A stretch of 64,000 nt of DNA from Flagellimonas algicola. Lineage in GTDB: Bacteria > Bacteroidota > Bacteroidia > Flavobacteriales > Flavobacteriaceae. Location: contig NZ_VCNI01000002.1 of NCBI RefSeq assembly GCF_005937185.1, positions 186,001 through 250,000 on the forward strand. The letters are read 5' to 3'. The notes beneath the pieces are model-generated. The model made no database searches, was not told the origin of the DNA, and saw only the letters and a list, made by a program, of their open reading frames with translations. Positions 1 through 8,547 of the stretch are shown piece by piece (the stretch's first letter is position 1; the number at the start of each line of letters is the position of its first letter). Made by a program: the position numbers and the translations under genes.

Positions 1-1
1 A

Positions 2-223
2 ATTTGGAACAAGGAAAAAATTACAGCGGTTATGATTACGCACGATGTGGATGAAGCCATTTTCTTGGCCGATCGCGTGGTAATGATGACCAGTGGCCCA
101 AGGGCCAAAATTGGGGATATACTCAACATAGATTTTGAGCGTCCCAGAACTCGAAAAGCGGTATTGGAGCATGACGATTACTACAAATACCGCAAACACT
201 TAATTGACTTTTTAGAACACTAA
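2..223 (+). CDS. nrtD: Nitrate ABC transporter ATP-binding protein, C-terminal end (partial)
   Basis: Only the last 73 residues lie in the window; the gene runs in from the left. The visible part carries the H-loop (ITHDVDEAIFLADRV) and the NrtC/NrtD/SsuB-type tail (MMTSGPRAKIGDI). This is the cytoplasmic ATPase of an oxyanion importer. The family alone does not separate nitrate from sulfonate or bicarbonate. The nitrate reductase genes downstream on the same strand make nitrate the likely substrate. A new gene starts 28 bp after the stop, so they are probably co-transcribed. Confidence 0.8.
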   Translation: MWNKEKITAVMITHDVDEAIFLADRVVMMTSGPRAKIGDILNIDFERPRTRKAVLEHDDYYKYRKHLIDFLEH

Positions 224-251
224 ATCGAATAACCCGCTAAAACTTAAAACT

Positions 252-1553
252 ATGAAAAGAGGTTACATTGCATTTATCCTAGTTATCCTATCGATTCAAT
301 TTGTTACCGCCCAATTCACGCTGGATGGACAGTTCAGACCTCGGGCCGAATATAGAAACGGATTCCAGACTTTAATCCCTGATGCCGCTGACGCAGGTTT
401 CGCCATAAACACCCGTTCCAGATTGAACGCAGCTTATACCACGGAAACCTTTAAGGTTTTTCTAAGCCTGCAAGATGTGTCTGTATGGGGTGAAAATGCA
501 CAAATCATTCCAGTAGACTCCAACGATTCATTTTCCATTTTTGAAGCCTGGGCTTCGTTGAAATTAGGTGGTGATTGGTCCACAAAGCTGGGTCGGCAGG
601 TTATATCCTATGACGACCAGCGTTTCTTTGGAGGTTTGGACTGGGCGCAGCAGGGCCGTAATCACGACTTGGCCAAATTGAGCTACAAAGGTGAAAAGTT
701 TGTATTTGACCTAGGCTTGGCGTTCAATCAAGATTTGGACGGAAATGGCGGACCATTGTTCGGTTTCCAAAATCAGGGCACGGCCTATCCCGCCAACAAC
801 CCTTTCCAGTACAAAACCATGCAATTTGTTTATCTAAGACAACAGTGGGAACATTTCTCAGGGAGTTTCCTTGCTGTTAATACAGGCTTCCAAAATTTTG
901 ACGATGCGGATGTGGCTGATGGCGTGAATAACACCTTTACTTTGGGTACACACCTCAACTATAAAAAAGGAAGTTTTGGTGCGGCTGCAAACGCTTTTAT
1001 ACAAGGAGGGAAGTTTTTCACAGGACTGGATATCAGTGGTGCATACCTTTTAGGTCTTGACCTAAGCTACAAGGCGAGCAGCACAGTTGGTCTGGGATTG
1101 GGTGTTGAGCTCATAAGCGGGGACGATGCCTCCACCGCAGGCGAAACAGAGGCATTTTTGCCCACTTTCGGAACCAATCACAAGTTCAACGGATTCATGG
1201 ATTACTTCTACGTTGGAAACCATGTGAATTCCGCAGGGCTGTTTGATATCCACGCTAGCGCCAACTTCAAGCTGGGTGAAAAATCAAGTTTGTTGGCCAA
1301 GGTTCTCAATTTTTCTGGGGAACAGGACCTTCCCAGCGGGGAGACTGCCCTCGGTACGGAAATCGACCTGGTATTTTCCCAACAGTTTAAAGGCTACGCA
1401 CTGAAAATTGGGTATTCCCACCTGTTTCCTGCTGATGGAATGTATGAGCTTAAAGGGGTGGCCGAAGCCGACGCAGCTGATTCCCAAAATTGGGCATGGG
1501 CCATGCTGATCATCAAACCAAAATTCTTTAGCACGGAAAAAAAGGAAAAATAA
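252..1553 (+). CDS. Alginate-export-family outer-membrane porin
   Basis: 433 residues with a clear signal peptide (MKRGYIAFILVILSIQFVTAQ) and a mature part of alternating polar and aromatic strands typical of an outer-membrane beta-barrel. The start of the barrel (DGQFRPRAEYRNGF) and the SWSTKLGRQ-like strand resemble the alginate_exp family, a group of 16-18-stranded porins with varied substrates. Its place between a nitrate ABC transporter and the nitrate reductase suggests it lets nitrate or nitrite across the outer membrane; this is inferred from context. There is no alginate gene nearby, so the family name should not be read as function. Confidence 0.75.
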   Translation: MKRGYIAFILVILSIQFVTAQFTLDGQFRPRAEYRNGFQTLIPDAADAGFAINTRSRLNAAYTTETFKVFLSLQDVSVWGENAQIIPVDSNDSFSIFEAWASLKLGGDWSTKLGRQVISYDDQRFFGGLDWAQQGRNHDLAKLSYKGEKFVFDLGLAFNQDLDGNGGPLFGFQNQGTAYPANNPFQYKTMQFVYLRQQWEHFSGSFLAVNTGFQNFDDADVADGVNNTFTLGTHLNYKKGSFGAAANAFIQGGKFFTGLDISGAYLLGLDLSYKASSTVGLGLGVELISGDDASTAGETEAFLPTFGTNHKFNGFMDYFYVGNHVNSAGLFDIHASANFKLGEKSSLLAKVLNFSGEQDLPSGETALGTEIDLVFSQQFKGYALKIGYSHLFPADGMYELKGVAEADAADSQNWAWAMLIIKPKFFSTEKKEK

Positions 1554-1575
1554 TACCAATACATACACTTTGCTT

Positions 1576-1621
1576 CGAAGGGGTTGTTCCAATGCAATTG
1601 GGGCAGCCCTTCGTTTGGTTT
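1576..1621 (+). terminator. Possible terminator after the porin gene
   Basis: An imperfect hairpin with arms CGAAGGG (1576-1582) and CCCTTCG (1607-1613) and a 24-nt loop is followed by TTTGGTTT. The long loop and broken U-tract make this a weak call. It would separate the transporter/porin transcript from the regulator gene. Confidence 0.35.
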
Positions 1622-1664
1622 AAGAGGTTGATTTTTATGGATACCTCCTTATGCCGAAATCATG

Positions 1665-1672
1665 TATTTTTG
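1665..1672 (+). promoter_or_regulatory. Candidate Bacteroidota -7 box for the NarL-type regulator
   Basis: TATTTTTG matches the Bacteroidota -7 consensus TAnnTTTG and ends 4 bp before the ATG at 1677. If used, transcription would start at or near that ATG, giving a nearly leaderless message and excluding the in-frame ATG at 1662. No TTG lies at the expected distance for the -33 element, so confidence is low. Confidence 0.3.
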
Positions 1673-1676
1673 TGAC

Positions 1677-2360
1677 ATGGGTGATACCGTACTTCAGAAC
1701 ACCATAAGCATTGTTTTGGCCGATGACCATTTACTGGTTCGTGATGGGATAAGAGCATTGTTGGAAGAGGAATCCAATCTTGAGGTCATCGGGGAAGTGT
1801 CCAATGGATTTGAGGCTCTTGAAATGGTAAAAAGCCATACCCCAGATGTTCTTATTATTGATATCCGTATGCCACAAATGGGTGGAATCGAAGCCGTGGA
1901 ACAGTTAAATGCAACCAGCGGAACAAAGACCAAATGCATTATTTTATCCATGCACGATTCCGAAGAGTACATCCTAAAATCAGTTCAGGCAGGAGCTGCT
2001 GGTTACTTGCTAAAGGATACCGATAAAAATGAATTTATCAAGGCCATACATACTGTACATGAAGGGGGCAAATACTTTAGCGGGGATATCTCAAACGTCC
2101 TAGTCAACAACTTACTTCATCCCAATTCCTCAGAAAAAAGTCAACCCAAAAAAGGTAAAGAGACACCCTTTGATTTAACCAACAAGGAGTTAAAAGTGCT
2201 ACACTTGGTCCTGCAAGGATTTACCAATAAAGAGATCTCAGAGAAACTTCAGAACAGTAAGCGTACCATTGAGACGCATCGGTTTAACCTCATGAAAAAA
2301 ATGGAGGTCAAGAACTTGATAGACCTATCCAAAAAAGCTACAAAATACAACTTGGTTTAG
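1677..2360 (+). CDS. NarL/FixJ-family response regulator (LuxR-type HTH)
   Basis: 227 residues. An N-terminal receiver has the acidic pair D16/D17, phospho-acceptor D62 (IIDIRMP), S91 and K113. A C-terminal LuxR-type HTH covers about 160-215 (NKEISEKLQNSKRTIETH). All residues needed for phosphorylation are present. No histidine kinase is next to it, so its partner is elsewhere. Between nitrate transport and nitrate reductase genes, it probably controls nitrate assimilation, as NarL-type regulators do elsewhere. The start at 1677 is preferred; an in-frame ATG at 1662 would add five residues. Confidence 0.85.
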   Translation: MGDTVLQNTISIVLADDHLLVRDGIRALLEEESNLEVIGEVSNGFEALEMVKSHTPDVLIIDIRMPQMGGIEAVEQLNATSGTKTKCIILSMHDSEEYILKSVQAGAAGYLLKDTDKNEFIKAIHTVHEGGKYFSGDISNVLVNNLLHPNSSEKSQPKKGKETPFDLTNKELKVLHLVLQGFTNKEISEKLQNSKRTIETHRFNLMKKMEVKNLIDLSKKATKYNLV

Positions 2361-2437
2361 ATTCCAATTCCTCAGTTTTCCGCTCCAATTATTATTGAAT
2401 TCTGGATTAACCAGCCTCACTTTTATCGTATTATTAC

Positions 2438-2453
2438 TACGTATTTATACGTA
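2438..2453. promoter_or_regulatory. Palindromic site upstream of the nitrate reductase gene
   Basis: Two TACGTA hexamers separated by TTTA form an inverted repeat about 50 bp before the reductase start; the flanks (TTAC before, AAAT after) extend the symmetry imperfectly. It lies in the 143-bp gap between the regulator and reductase genes. It is a reasonable operator for the adjacent LuxR-type regulator or for an FNR/CRP-type protein. No known consensus was matched, so the binding protein is open. Confidence 0.4.
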
Positions 2454-2503
2454 AATATCTAATTTGCTATGGTCAAAAAACAACACAAGATTTTTGGTTT
2501 TCA

Positions 2504-5500
2504 ATGCAAGCTAAAGAGTCCCATAACACAATATGTTCCTACTGCGGAGTGGGTTGTGGCATTACGGTAACCAAAGATGCCAAGGGGACATTGTCGGTTA
2601 AGGGCAACGAGGCCTATCCCGTTAACAAAGGGATGCTTTGTTCAAAAGGAAAAAACCTCAACTACGTGGCCCAAGATACTAGCGACCGTATCCTTCATCC
2701 CCAAATGCGATGGAGCAGAAACCACCCTCTACAACAGATTACTTGGGAGACCGCTTTCAAAAGAGCCGCGGCGGTGTTCAAAAGCATCATTGCCAAACAT
2801 GGCTCCGATAGCGTTGGGTTTTACGTGTCCGGACAGTGCCTTACCGAAGAATACTATTTGGCCAACAAATTGACCAAAGGTTTTATAGGGACCAACAACA
2901 TAGACACCAATTCACGTCTATGCATGAGTTCTGCCGTGGTTGGTTACAAAAAAATGGTTGGTGAAGATGCGGTCCCCATTGCTTATGAAGACATTGAGCT
3001 TGCGGACTGTTTTTTGATTGCAGGGGCCAACCCAGCATGGTGCCATCCTATTTTGTTCAGAAGACTGGAAAAACACAAGGAGGAGAATCCCAACGTAAAA
3101 ATCATCGTGGTAGATCCCAGAAAAACACAGACTTGTGCGTTAGCTGACCTCCATCTGCAAATCCTCCCTGGCACTGATGTGATTCTTTTCAATGCCATGG
3201 CTCGATGGCTGATTGAAAAAAGGAAGATCAATACGGCCTTTATCAAAAAGTACACATCAAATTTTGAGGCTTGCAAGCAAAAGGCTTTTGAACTGAGCCT
3301 GAACGAAGCGGCTAAAAAATGTGACATTCCCGTTAATGATATAAAAAAGGCGGCTAAACTCATAGCCAATGCCAAAGGCTTTATCACTATGTGGACGATG
3401 GGACTCAACCAGAGTGTCATAGGAGTGGATAAAAATGTGTCCTTGCTCAATCTTTCATTGTTGACCGGACATATTGGAAAACCCGGTTCCGGGCCCTTTT
3501 CACTCACCGGGCAGCCCAATGCCATGGGTGGTCGCGAAGTGGGCGGCATGGCCAGTCTATTGGCGGCGCATCGCGATCTAGGTAATGAAAAGCACCGGCA
3601 GGAAGTGCAAGAATTTTGGGGAGGGAAGCCTATCAAAAAAGAACCTGGCCTTACGGCCACTGAAATGTTCAATGCGCTTGAAAATGGTTCTTTAAAGGCC
3701 ATTTGGGTCATCTGCACAAACCCTGTGGTGAGCATGCCCAATGCCCATAAAGTGGAGAGAGCACTCAAAAAAGCCAACTTCGTTGTGGTTCAGGATATTT
3801 CCCATAATTCCGAAACCACAAAATATGCGGATTTGCTATTGCCCGCGGCTGGGTGGCTGGAAAAGGAGGGCACCATGACCAATTCGGAACGCCGCATCAG
3901 TTATCTACCCCAAGTTATAGACCCCCCAGGCGAAGCCCTACCAGATGCTGAAATTCTATGGCGGTTTGGTCAGGAAATGGGGTATCCTGGTTTTGATTAC
4001 GCCAATGCCAGCGAAGTATATGACGAATACTGTCTAATGACCAAGGGAACCAATATTGATATTTCCGGGCTTTCTTATGAAAGGCTAAAAACAGAGGGTA
4101 GTTTTCAATGGCCCGTACCGCATAAGACCCACAAGGGCACCTCACGGTTGTTTGACGATCATGAATACTACACCGCAAACCAAAAGGCGCATTTTAATGC
4201 CCCAAGGAATCTTTTTAACCAGTCCGAACAGACGAACGCCGAATATCCTCTAATCTTGAATACCGGCAGGGTCCGTGACCAATGGCACACCAGAACCAAA
4301 ACTGGCAAGGTAAAGCGACTACTCACCCATATCCCAACACCTTATCTTGAAATGAATAAGGTTGATGCCTATCTCTTGGGATTAAAAGAAGACGATATTG
4401 CGGTAGTGAAAAGTCGCAGGGGCAGTGTACAGGTCAAGGTGAAAATCAATTTTGACATTCGTGAAAAGGTGGTTTTTCTGCCCATGCATTGGGGCAAAAT
4501 CCTCAATAGCGATTTCAGTAGGGCCAACAACCTCACCAACGATCTTGTTGACCCCATTTCAAAGGAACCTGATTTCAAGTACTGCGCGGTTCAGGTGGAG
4601 AAGTATGAAAAACCAAAGCAAAAGATTGTCGTTATTGGGGCCGGAGCGGCGGCCTATCGATTTATACAATCTTACCGGGAAAAGAACACCATAGATGAAG
4701 TCCATGTGTTCTCCAAGGAAGCCTATCCTTTTTACAATCGGGTTTTGTTGCCCGAATATGTTAATGAGGAATTGGAATGGGAGGCCTTACAAAAGTTAAA
4801 ACAGGGGGAATTGGATAAACTCCGCGTCCAACTTTATCCCAGCAATGGTATATCCAAGATTGATACGGAACAAAAACTGGTATGGGACGAACTAGGAAAC
4901 CAGCACGACTATGATTTATTGGTGATGGCAACTGGCAGCAGGGCCTTTGTGCCCAGTGAAGTGCGGATGGATTTGCCAGGCAGATTTACCATGCGGGAAC
5001 GGAATGATGCGGATAAGCTCAAACGCTATTTGAAGGAAACAGGATTACCTGCCGCCGAACAGCATGTTGTTATTGTTGGAGGTGGACTTCTAGGATTGGA
5101 GCTGGCGGCATCCCTAAAAAAAATTGACATCAATATCAGCATCATCCAACGTGCACCACGACTGATGGAGCGGCAATTGGATCCGGTGGCCAGTCGATTA
5201 TTGGCTGAAGATGTCAACGAACGTGGAATCAATCTCTATTTTGACAATGAGGTCAGCACGGTTTTTGAAGATGCCTCTGGCAAACATGCTTTACTGGTGA
5301 ATCTCAAAACGGGCAGAACCATTAACTGCAATGCCATCGTTTATGCCATAGGAACGCGCCCCAACATAGAACTGGCAAAGCAAGCTCAGTTGGAAACCCG
5401 TAGGGGTGTATTGGTGGATGCATATCTGAAGACAAGTCATCCCGATGTTTTTGCCCTGGGGGAAATTGCCGAATTTGAGAACTCTCTTTTTGGAATTACC

Positions 5501-6034
5501 TCGGCTGCAGAGCAACAGGCAGATATAGCCGCCAACTATATTTTAGGGGATTTGGGAAGTATCTATACGGGATCTGTGCTGATGAATATCCTAAAATTTG
5601 AAAACCTTGACCTGTGCAGTATTGGTATGGTCAACACACCTAACAATGATGACACGTTTGAAGAAATCATTCTAATGGATGTGCGCAAGCGTTTCTACAA
5701 GAAATGTATTGTTAAAGATGACACCCTTAAAGGGGCCATTTTAATGGGGGATAAAAATGAATTTGCCGAATTTAAGAGATTGATTGAAGAGGAAATTGAG
5801 CTTTCCGAGAAAAGGGATGAAATTTTACGAGGGGCGCCTAACTCCAAACCTTTAAAAGGTAAGTTGGTCTGCTCGTGCAGTCAAGTTGGTGAAGGGAACA
5901 TTCAAGAGGCGATTCGCAATGGTTGTACTGAATTCACAAAACTCTGCACCGAAACTGGGGCAGGTCTTGGTTGCGGTAGCTGTAAACCGGAAGTAAAAGC
6001 TTTAATGGAGGATGAATTACAAACTGTAAGCTGA
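2504..6034 (+). CDS. nasA: Nitrate reductase fused to NirB-like diaphorase and BFD [2Fe-2S] domain
   Basis: 1176 residues in one frame. Residues 1-700 are a molybdopterin-bis-PGD oxidoreductase with [4Fe-4S] ligands C11, C14, C18 and C46, followed by K48-G49, as in assimilatory NasA/NapA. From about 704 a pyridine-nucleotide/FAD oxidoreductase begins (VVIGAGAAAYRF) with a second nucleotide site near 860 (VIVGGGLLGLELA), as in the N-terminal half of NirB or Bacillus NasB. The C-terminus (1121-1165) is a BFD-type [2Fe-2S] domain with C1123, C1125, C1157 and C1160. The protein therefore appears to hold the whole electron path from NAD(P)H to nitrate. There is no signal peptide, so it acts in the cytoplasm, reducing nitrate to nitrite. 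The next gene starts 4 bp after the stop. Confidence 0.9.
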   Translation: MQAKESHNTICSYCGVGCGITVTKDAKGTLSVKGNEAYPVNKGMLCSKGKNLNYVAQDTSDRILHPQMRWSRNHPLQQITWETAFKRAAAVFKSIIAKHGSDSVGFYVSGQCLTEEYYLANKLTKGFIGTNNIDTNSRLCMSSAVVGYKKMVGEDAVPIAYEDIELADCFLIAGANPAWCHPILFRRLEKHKEENPNVKIIVVDPRKTQTCALADLHLQILPGTDVILFNAMARWLIEKRKINTAFIKKYTSNFEACKQKAFELSLNEAAKKCDIPVNDIKKAAKLIANAKGFITMWTMGLNQSVIGVDKNVSLLNLSLLTGHIGKPGSGPFSLTGQPNAMGGREVGGMASLLAAHRDLGNEKHRQEVQEFWGGKPIKKEPGLTATEMFNALENGSLKAIWVICTNPVVSMPNAHKVERALKKANFVVVQDISHNSETTKYADLLLPAAGWLEKEGTMTNSERRISYLPQVIDPPGEALPDAEILWRFGQEMGYPGFDYANASEVYDEYCLMTKGTNIDISGLSYERLKTEGSFQWPVPHKTHKGTSRLFDDHEYYTANQKAHFNAPRNLFNQSEQTNAEYPLILNTGRVRDQWHTRTKTGKVKRLLTHIPTPYLEMNKVDAYLLGLKEDDIAVVKSRRGSVQVKVKINFDIREKVVFLPMHWGKILNSDFSRANNLTNDLVDPISKEPDFKYCAVQVEKYEKPKQKIVVIGAGAAAYRFIQSYREKNTIDEVHVFSKEAYPFYNRVLLPEYVNEELEWEALQKLKQGELDKLRVQLYPSNGISKIDTEQKLVWDELGNQHDYDLLVMATGSRAFVPSEVRMDLPGRFTMRERNDADKLKRYLKETGLPAAEQHVVIVGGGLLGLELAASLKKIDINISIIQRAPRLMERQLDPVASRLLAEDVNERGINLYFDNEVSTVFEDASGKHALLVNLKTGRTINCNAIVYAIGTRPNIELAKQAQLETRRGVLVDAYLKTSHPDVFALGEIAEFENSLFGITSAAEQQADIAANYILGDLGSIYTGSVLMNILKFENLDLCSIGMVNTPNNDDTFEEIILMDVRKRFYKKCIVKDDTLKGAILMGDKNEFAEFKRLIEEEIELSEKRDEILRGAPNSKPLKGKLVCSCSQVGEGNIQEAIRNGCTEFTKLCTETGAGLGCGSCKPEVKALMEDELQTVS

Positions 6035-6038
6035 GCCT

Positions 6039-7478
6039 ATGAACGACGATTTACACCGCATATTGATCAAAGGAGGTGTTACTTCTCCGGGAGAACTTAA
6101 GGATAGCATTGCCATGTTGGAGGCAGCGGGGCTAAGTGAGGTGCATTTTGGTTCGCGCCAAGACCTCCTATTTCCATTGGATGCCAGGGATGAGACTACC
6201 ATAGAAAGTGTCTCTAAATACAATACGGATGTTATAGGCCACCGAAGCTATCAGAACATTGTTTCCTCCTACGTTTCTGCGGATATTTTTGAAATGACCT
6301 ATTGGCTTAAGGGTTCCACTTATCTCTATATTTTGGAGGCCTTTGATTATTTACCCAAGCTTAAAATCAATATAACCGACCCTAAACAACGTTTGGTGCC
6401 CTTGTTCAACGGAAATCTCAATTTCATTGCTTCAGAGCAGGAAGATTATTGGTATTTGCATCTTAATATTCCTGGTTGGACCGAAGTTGATTTTTATCCG
6501 GTATTGATTTACAGTTGGGATATCGTGACCATTTCCAAGACCATTGAAAAGATGTATGCCCAGACGCAGGACGTCGCCTCACTTTTTGATTTGTTGAGCA
6601 ACAGCCTGGAGACCAACAACAAAACGGTTCAAGAAAAACTAGAAGCACCTTACCTCACCTTTCCCTATTACGAAGGAATGAATCGCATGGGACTGGATCA
6701 ATATTGGTTAGGCCTGTACTGGCGAAACAACAGATACGATTTGAAGTTTTTAAAGGACTTCTGCGGATTTTGTCTTGATAATAGCATCGGTAAAATCTGT
6801 ATCACTCCCTGGAAATCCTTTATTGTTAAGGGCATCAAACAAAAACATCGGCCAGAACTGGAGCGCTTTATCGGCCAACGGGGAATCAATGTCCGCCATT
6901 CCCAATTGGAAATGAACTGGCACTTACCCGTGGATGACCAAGACGCTTTTGAGCTTAAAAAGTTCTTGGTGCGCAATTTTGACGAAAATGATATCAGCAC
7001 CTATGGACTCACGTTTGGCATAAGTAATGATGTGGGTAAGCGATCCCATTTTGCTTCTGTAATCATAGAAAAAAACCAATCCCCTTCCATCATAAAAGAT
7101 TTCAAAGTGAGGCCCACTTACAACGTATTGCATTTCAAGAATTTTGACCCCAATACGTTGACCTACGTCTCCTGCGCGCAAGATGTGGACAAGCTTGAAC
7201 TGCCAGGTCTTTTAATGGAACTCAGTAAAAAATATTTCGGGCAGTTGGGAAGTTTCCGTGAATCCTCTCAAGACACTGAAAGACCAACAGTTAAAGAGTT
7301 AACGGTTTATCAATGCTCTTCCTGTTTAACCATTTATGATGAGGGTATGGGAGACGAAAAAAATGGAATTGCCGCGGGTACTTCCTTTGAAAAGCTTCCT
7401 GATTCTTATGTCTGTCCGGTTTGTGAGTCCAGCAAATCCAACTTTGCACCGAGCACTATGCAAGTGGAACAAATATAA
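6039..7478 (+). CDS. Rubredoxin-tailed protein with a degenerate nitrite/sulfite-reductase-like body
   Basis: 479 residues. The C-terminal 56 residues form a rubredoxin domain with Fe ligands C426, C429, C459 and C462 (QCSSC and VCPVC). The N-terminal about 400 residues read like the ferredoxin-like half-domains of nitrite/sulfite reductases (ILIKGGVTSPGEL; GRI-like stretches). The four-cysteine siroheme/[4Fe-4S] signature is absent: only C-x2-C-x9-C near 250 and one lone Cys near 380 remain. It should therefore not reduce nitrite. It is more likely an electron carrier or a scaffold for the fused nitrate reductase 4 bp upstream. The real nitrite reductase is probably left of the window. Confidence 0.75.
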   Translation: MNDDLHRILIKGGVTSPGELKDSIAMLEAAGLSEVHFGSRQDLLFPLDARDETTIESVSKYNTDVIGHRSYQNIVSSYVSADIFEMTYWLKGSTYLYILEAFDYLPKLKINITDPKQRLVPLFNGNLNFIASEQEDYWYLHLNIPGWTEVDFYPVLIYSWDIVTISKTIEKMYAQTQDVASLFDLLSNSLETNNKTVQEKLEAPYLTFPYYEGMNRMGLDQYWLGLYWRNNRYDLKFLKDFCGFCLDNSIGKICITPWKSFIVKGIKQKHRPELERFIGQRGINVRHSQLEMNWHLPVDDQDAFELKKFLVRNFDENDISTYGLTFGISNDVGKRSHFASVIIEKNQSPSIIKDFKVRPTYNVLHFKNFDPNTLTYVSCAQDVDKLELPGLLMELSKKYFGQLGSFRESSQDTERPTVKELTVYQCSSCLTIYDEGMGDEKNGIAAGTSFEKLPDSYVCPVCESSKSNFAPSTMQVEQI

Positions 7479-7517
7479 GGCGTAAACTCTTTCTCTAAAA
7501 TATCTTCAAACAACACA

Positions 7518-7550
7518 TAAAAAAACCTCACTATAGAATAGAAAGGTTGT
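7518..7550 (-). terminator. Weak terminator candidate for the sigma-factor operon
   Basis: On the minus strand a short AACCT/AGGTT stem is followed by a run of seven T. The stem is only five base pairs and the loop is long. It lies about 115 bp past the sigma gene stop. Listed because nothing else in this gap could end the operon. Confidence 0.3.
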
Positions 7551-7664
7551 TTAGTGCGGGTGAAGCGAGCATAAATCTCTCATTTTCTATCATACATACA
7601 AACTATGGAAAACCACAAATGAAGTTTAATTCTCAACAACATTCAAGTTTTGCCCAGTGAATCA

Positions 7665-8531
7665 TTAACCCAAATAGTCCTTCAAAAAATTGCTGTTAGC
7701 ATTCCTCTTTAACCGTTCAATGGCTGTTGTTTTGATTTGCCTAACACGTTCTTTGGTAATTTCCAAATTATTGGCGATTTCATCCAGCACCAATGGTGCT
7801 TCCTCTCCTATTCCAAAATACATTCTGACAACATATGACTCACGAAGTGAAAGGACTCCCAAAAAATCGCACACATCTTTTTTTAAGGAATTTTCTATGA
7901 GACTTACCTCGGGACTTTGTAAAAGTCCTGCAGATAGACGATTGGCCAGTACATTTTCTCCCTCTCTATCATTCCTGCTACCATCAATGGAAATGTGCCT
8001 CAATGAATGTTTCAAACAGACTTTTATTTCAGCAATTCCAACATCAATCATTTCTGAAATCTCCACTGCATCCGGCATTCGTTGATGCATTTGTTCAAAT
8101 TGAGAACATGCTTCATTAATTCTATTTATCACATTGATTTTGTTCAACGGAAGCCTTACTATCCTCGAGTTTTCCGTTATCGCCTGTAGTATTCCTTGTC
8201 GCACCCACCAAACAGCATAGGAGATAAATTTGAACCCGCGAGTCTCGTCGAATTTTGCGGCAGCTTTTACCAGTCCTAGATTGCCTTCGTTGATCAAATC
8301 ATGCAATTTTAACCCTCTACCTTGGTATTGTTTCGCGACCGAAATAACAAATCTCAAATTTGAATTTACCAATTTTTCTAGGGCTATAGCATCCCCATTT
8401 CTTATCCTTATTGCCAATTCCACCTCTTCATCTTCCGTAATCATAGGAATACGACCAACTTCCACTAGATATCTTCTTAAGGATTCGCCACCTCGATCAG
8501 TAACCTGTTTTGCAATGGAAAGTGGCCTCAT
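7665..8531 (-). CDS. Accessory RpoD/SigA-family sigma factor
   Basis: 288 residues with the sigma-70 parts in order: region 1.2 (SLRRYLVEVGRIPMITEDEE), region 2 (NLRFVISVAKQYQGRGLKL; YAVWWVRQGI, which melts the promoter), region 3 (SRIVRLPLNKI) and region 4 (LEITKERVRQIKTTAIERL). Length matches the Bacteroidota primary sigma (about 287). The sequence differs from the well-conserved flavobacterial RpoD, which starts MRQLKITKQVTNRETASL, at many positions in regions 3.1 and 4.1. I therefore read it as a paralogue for an alternative programme, not the housekeeping copy. It is the last gene of an operon after bS21 and the NYN protein, 16 bp from the latter. Confidence 0.85.
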   Translation of the reverse strand: MRPLSIAKQVTDRGGESLRRYLVEVGRIPMITEDEEVELAIRIRNGDAIALEKLVNSNLRFVISVAKQYQGRGLKLHDLINEGNLGLVKAAAKFDETRGFKFISYAVWWVRQGILQAITENSRIVRLPLNKINVINRINEACSQFEQMHQRMPDAVEISEMIDVGIAEIKVCLKHSLRHISIDGSRNDREGENVLANRLSAGLLQSPEVSLIENSLKKDVCDFLGVLSLRESYVVRMYFGIGEEAPLVLDEIANNLEITKERVRQIKTTAIERLKRNANSNFLKDYLG

Positions 8532-8547
8532 AGTACTGTTTTGAATA

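Noticed and set aside
252..1553. Naming the porin as an alginate exporter by function
   Set aside because: Family name only; the neighbours are all nitrate assimilation genes and no alginate genes are present.
2983..3777. 264-codon open frame antisense to the nitrate reductase gene
   Set aside because: It lies fully inside a strong coding gene with clear cysteine and nucleotide motifs; the antisense product has no domain.
6039..7478. Calling this protein a nitrite reductase
   Set aside because: The four siroheme/[4Fe-4S] cysteines are missing; only the rubredoxin cysteines are arranged as a metal site.
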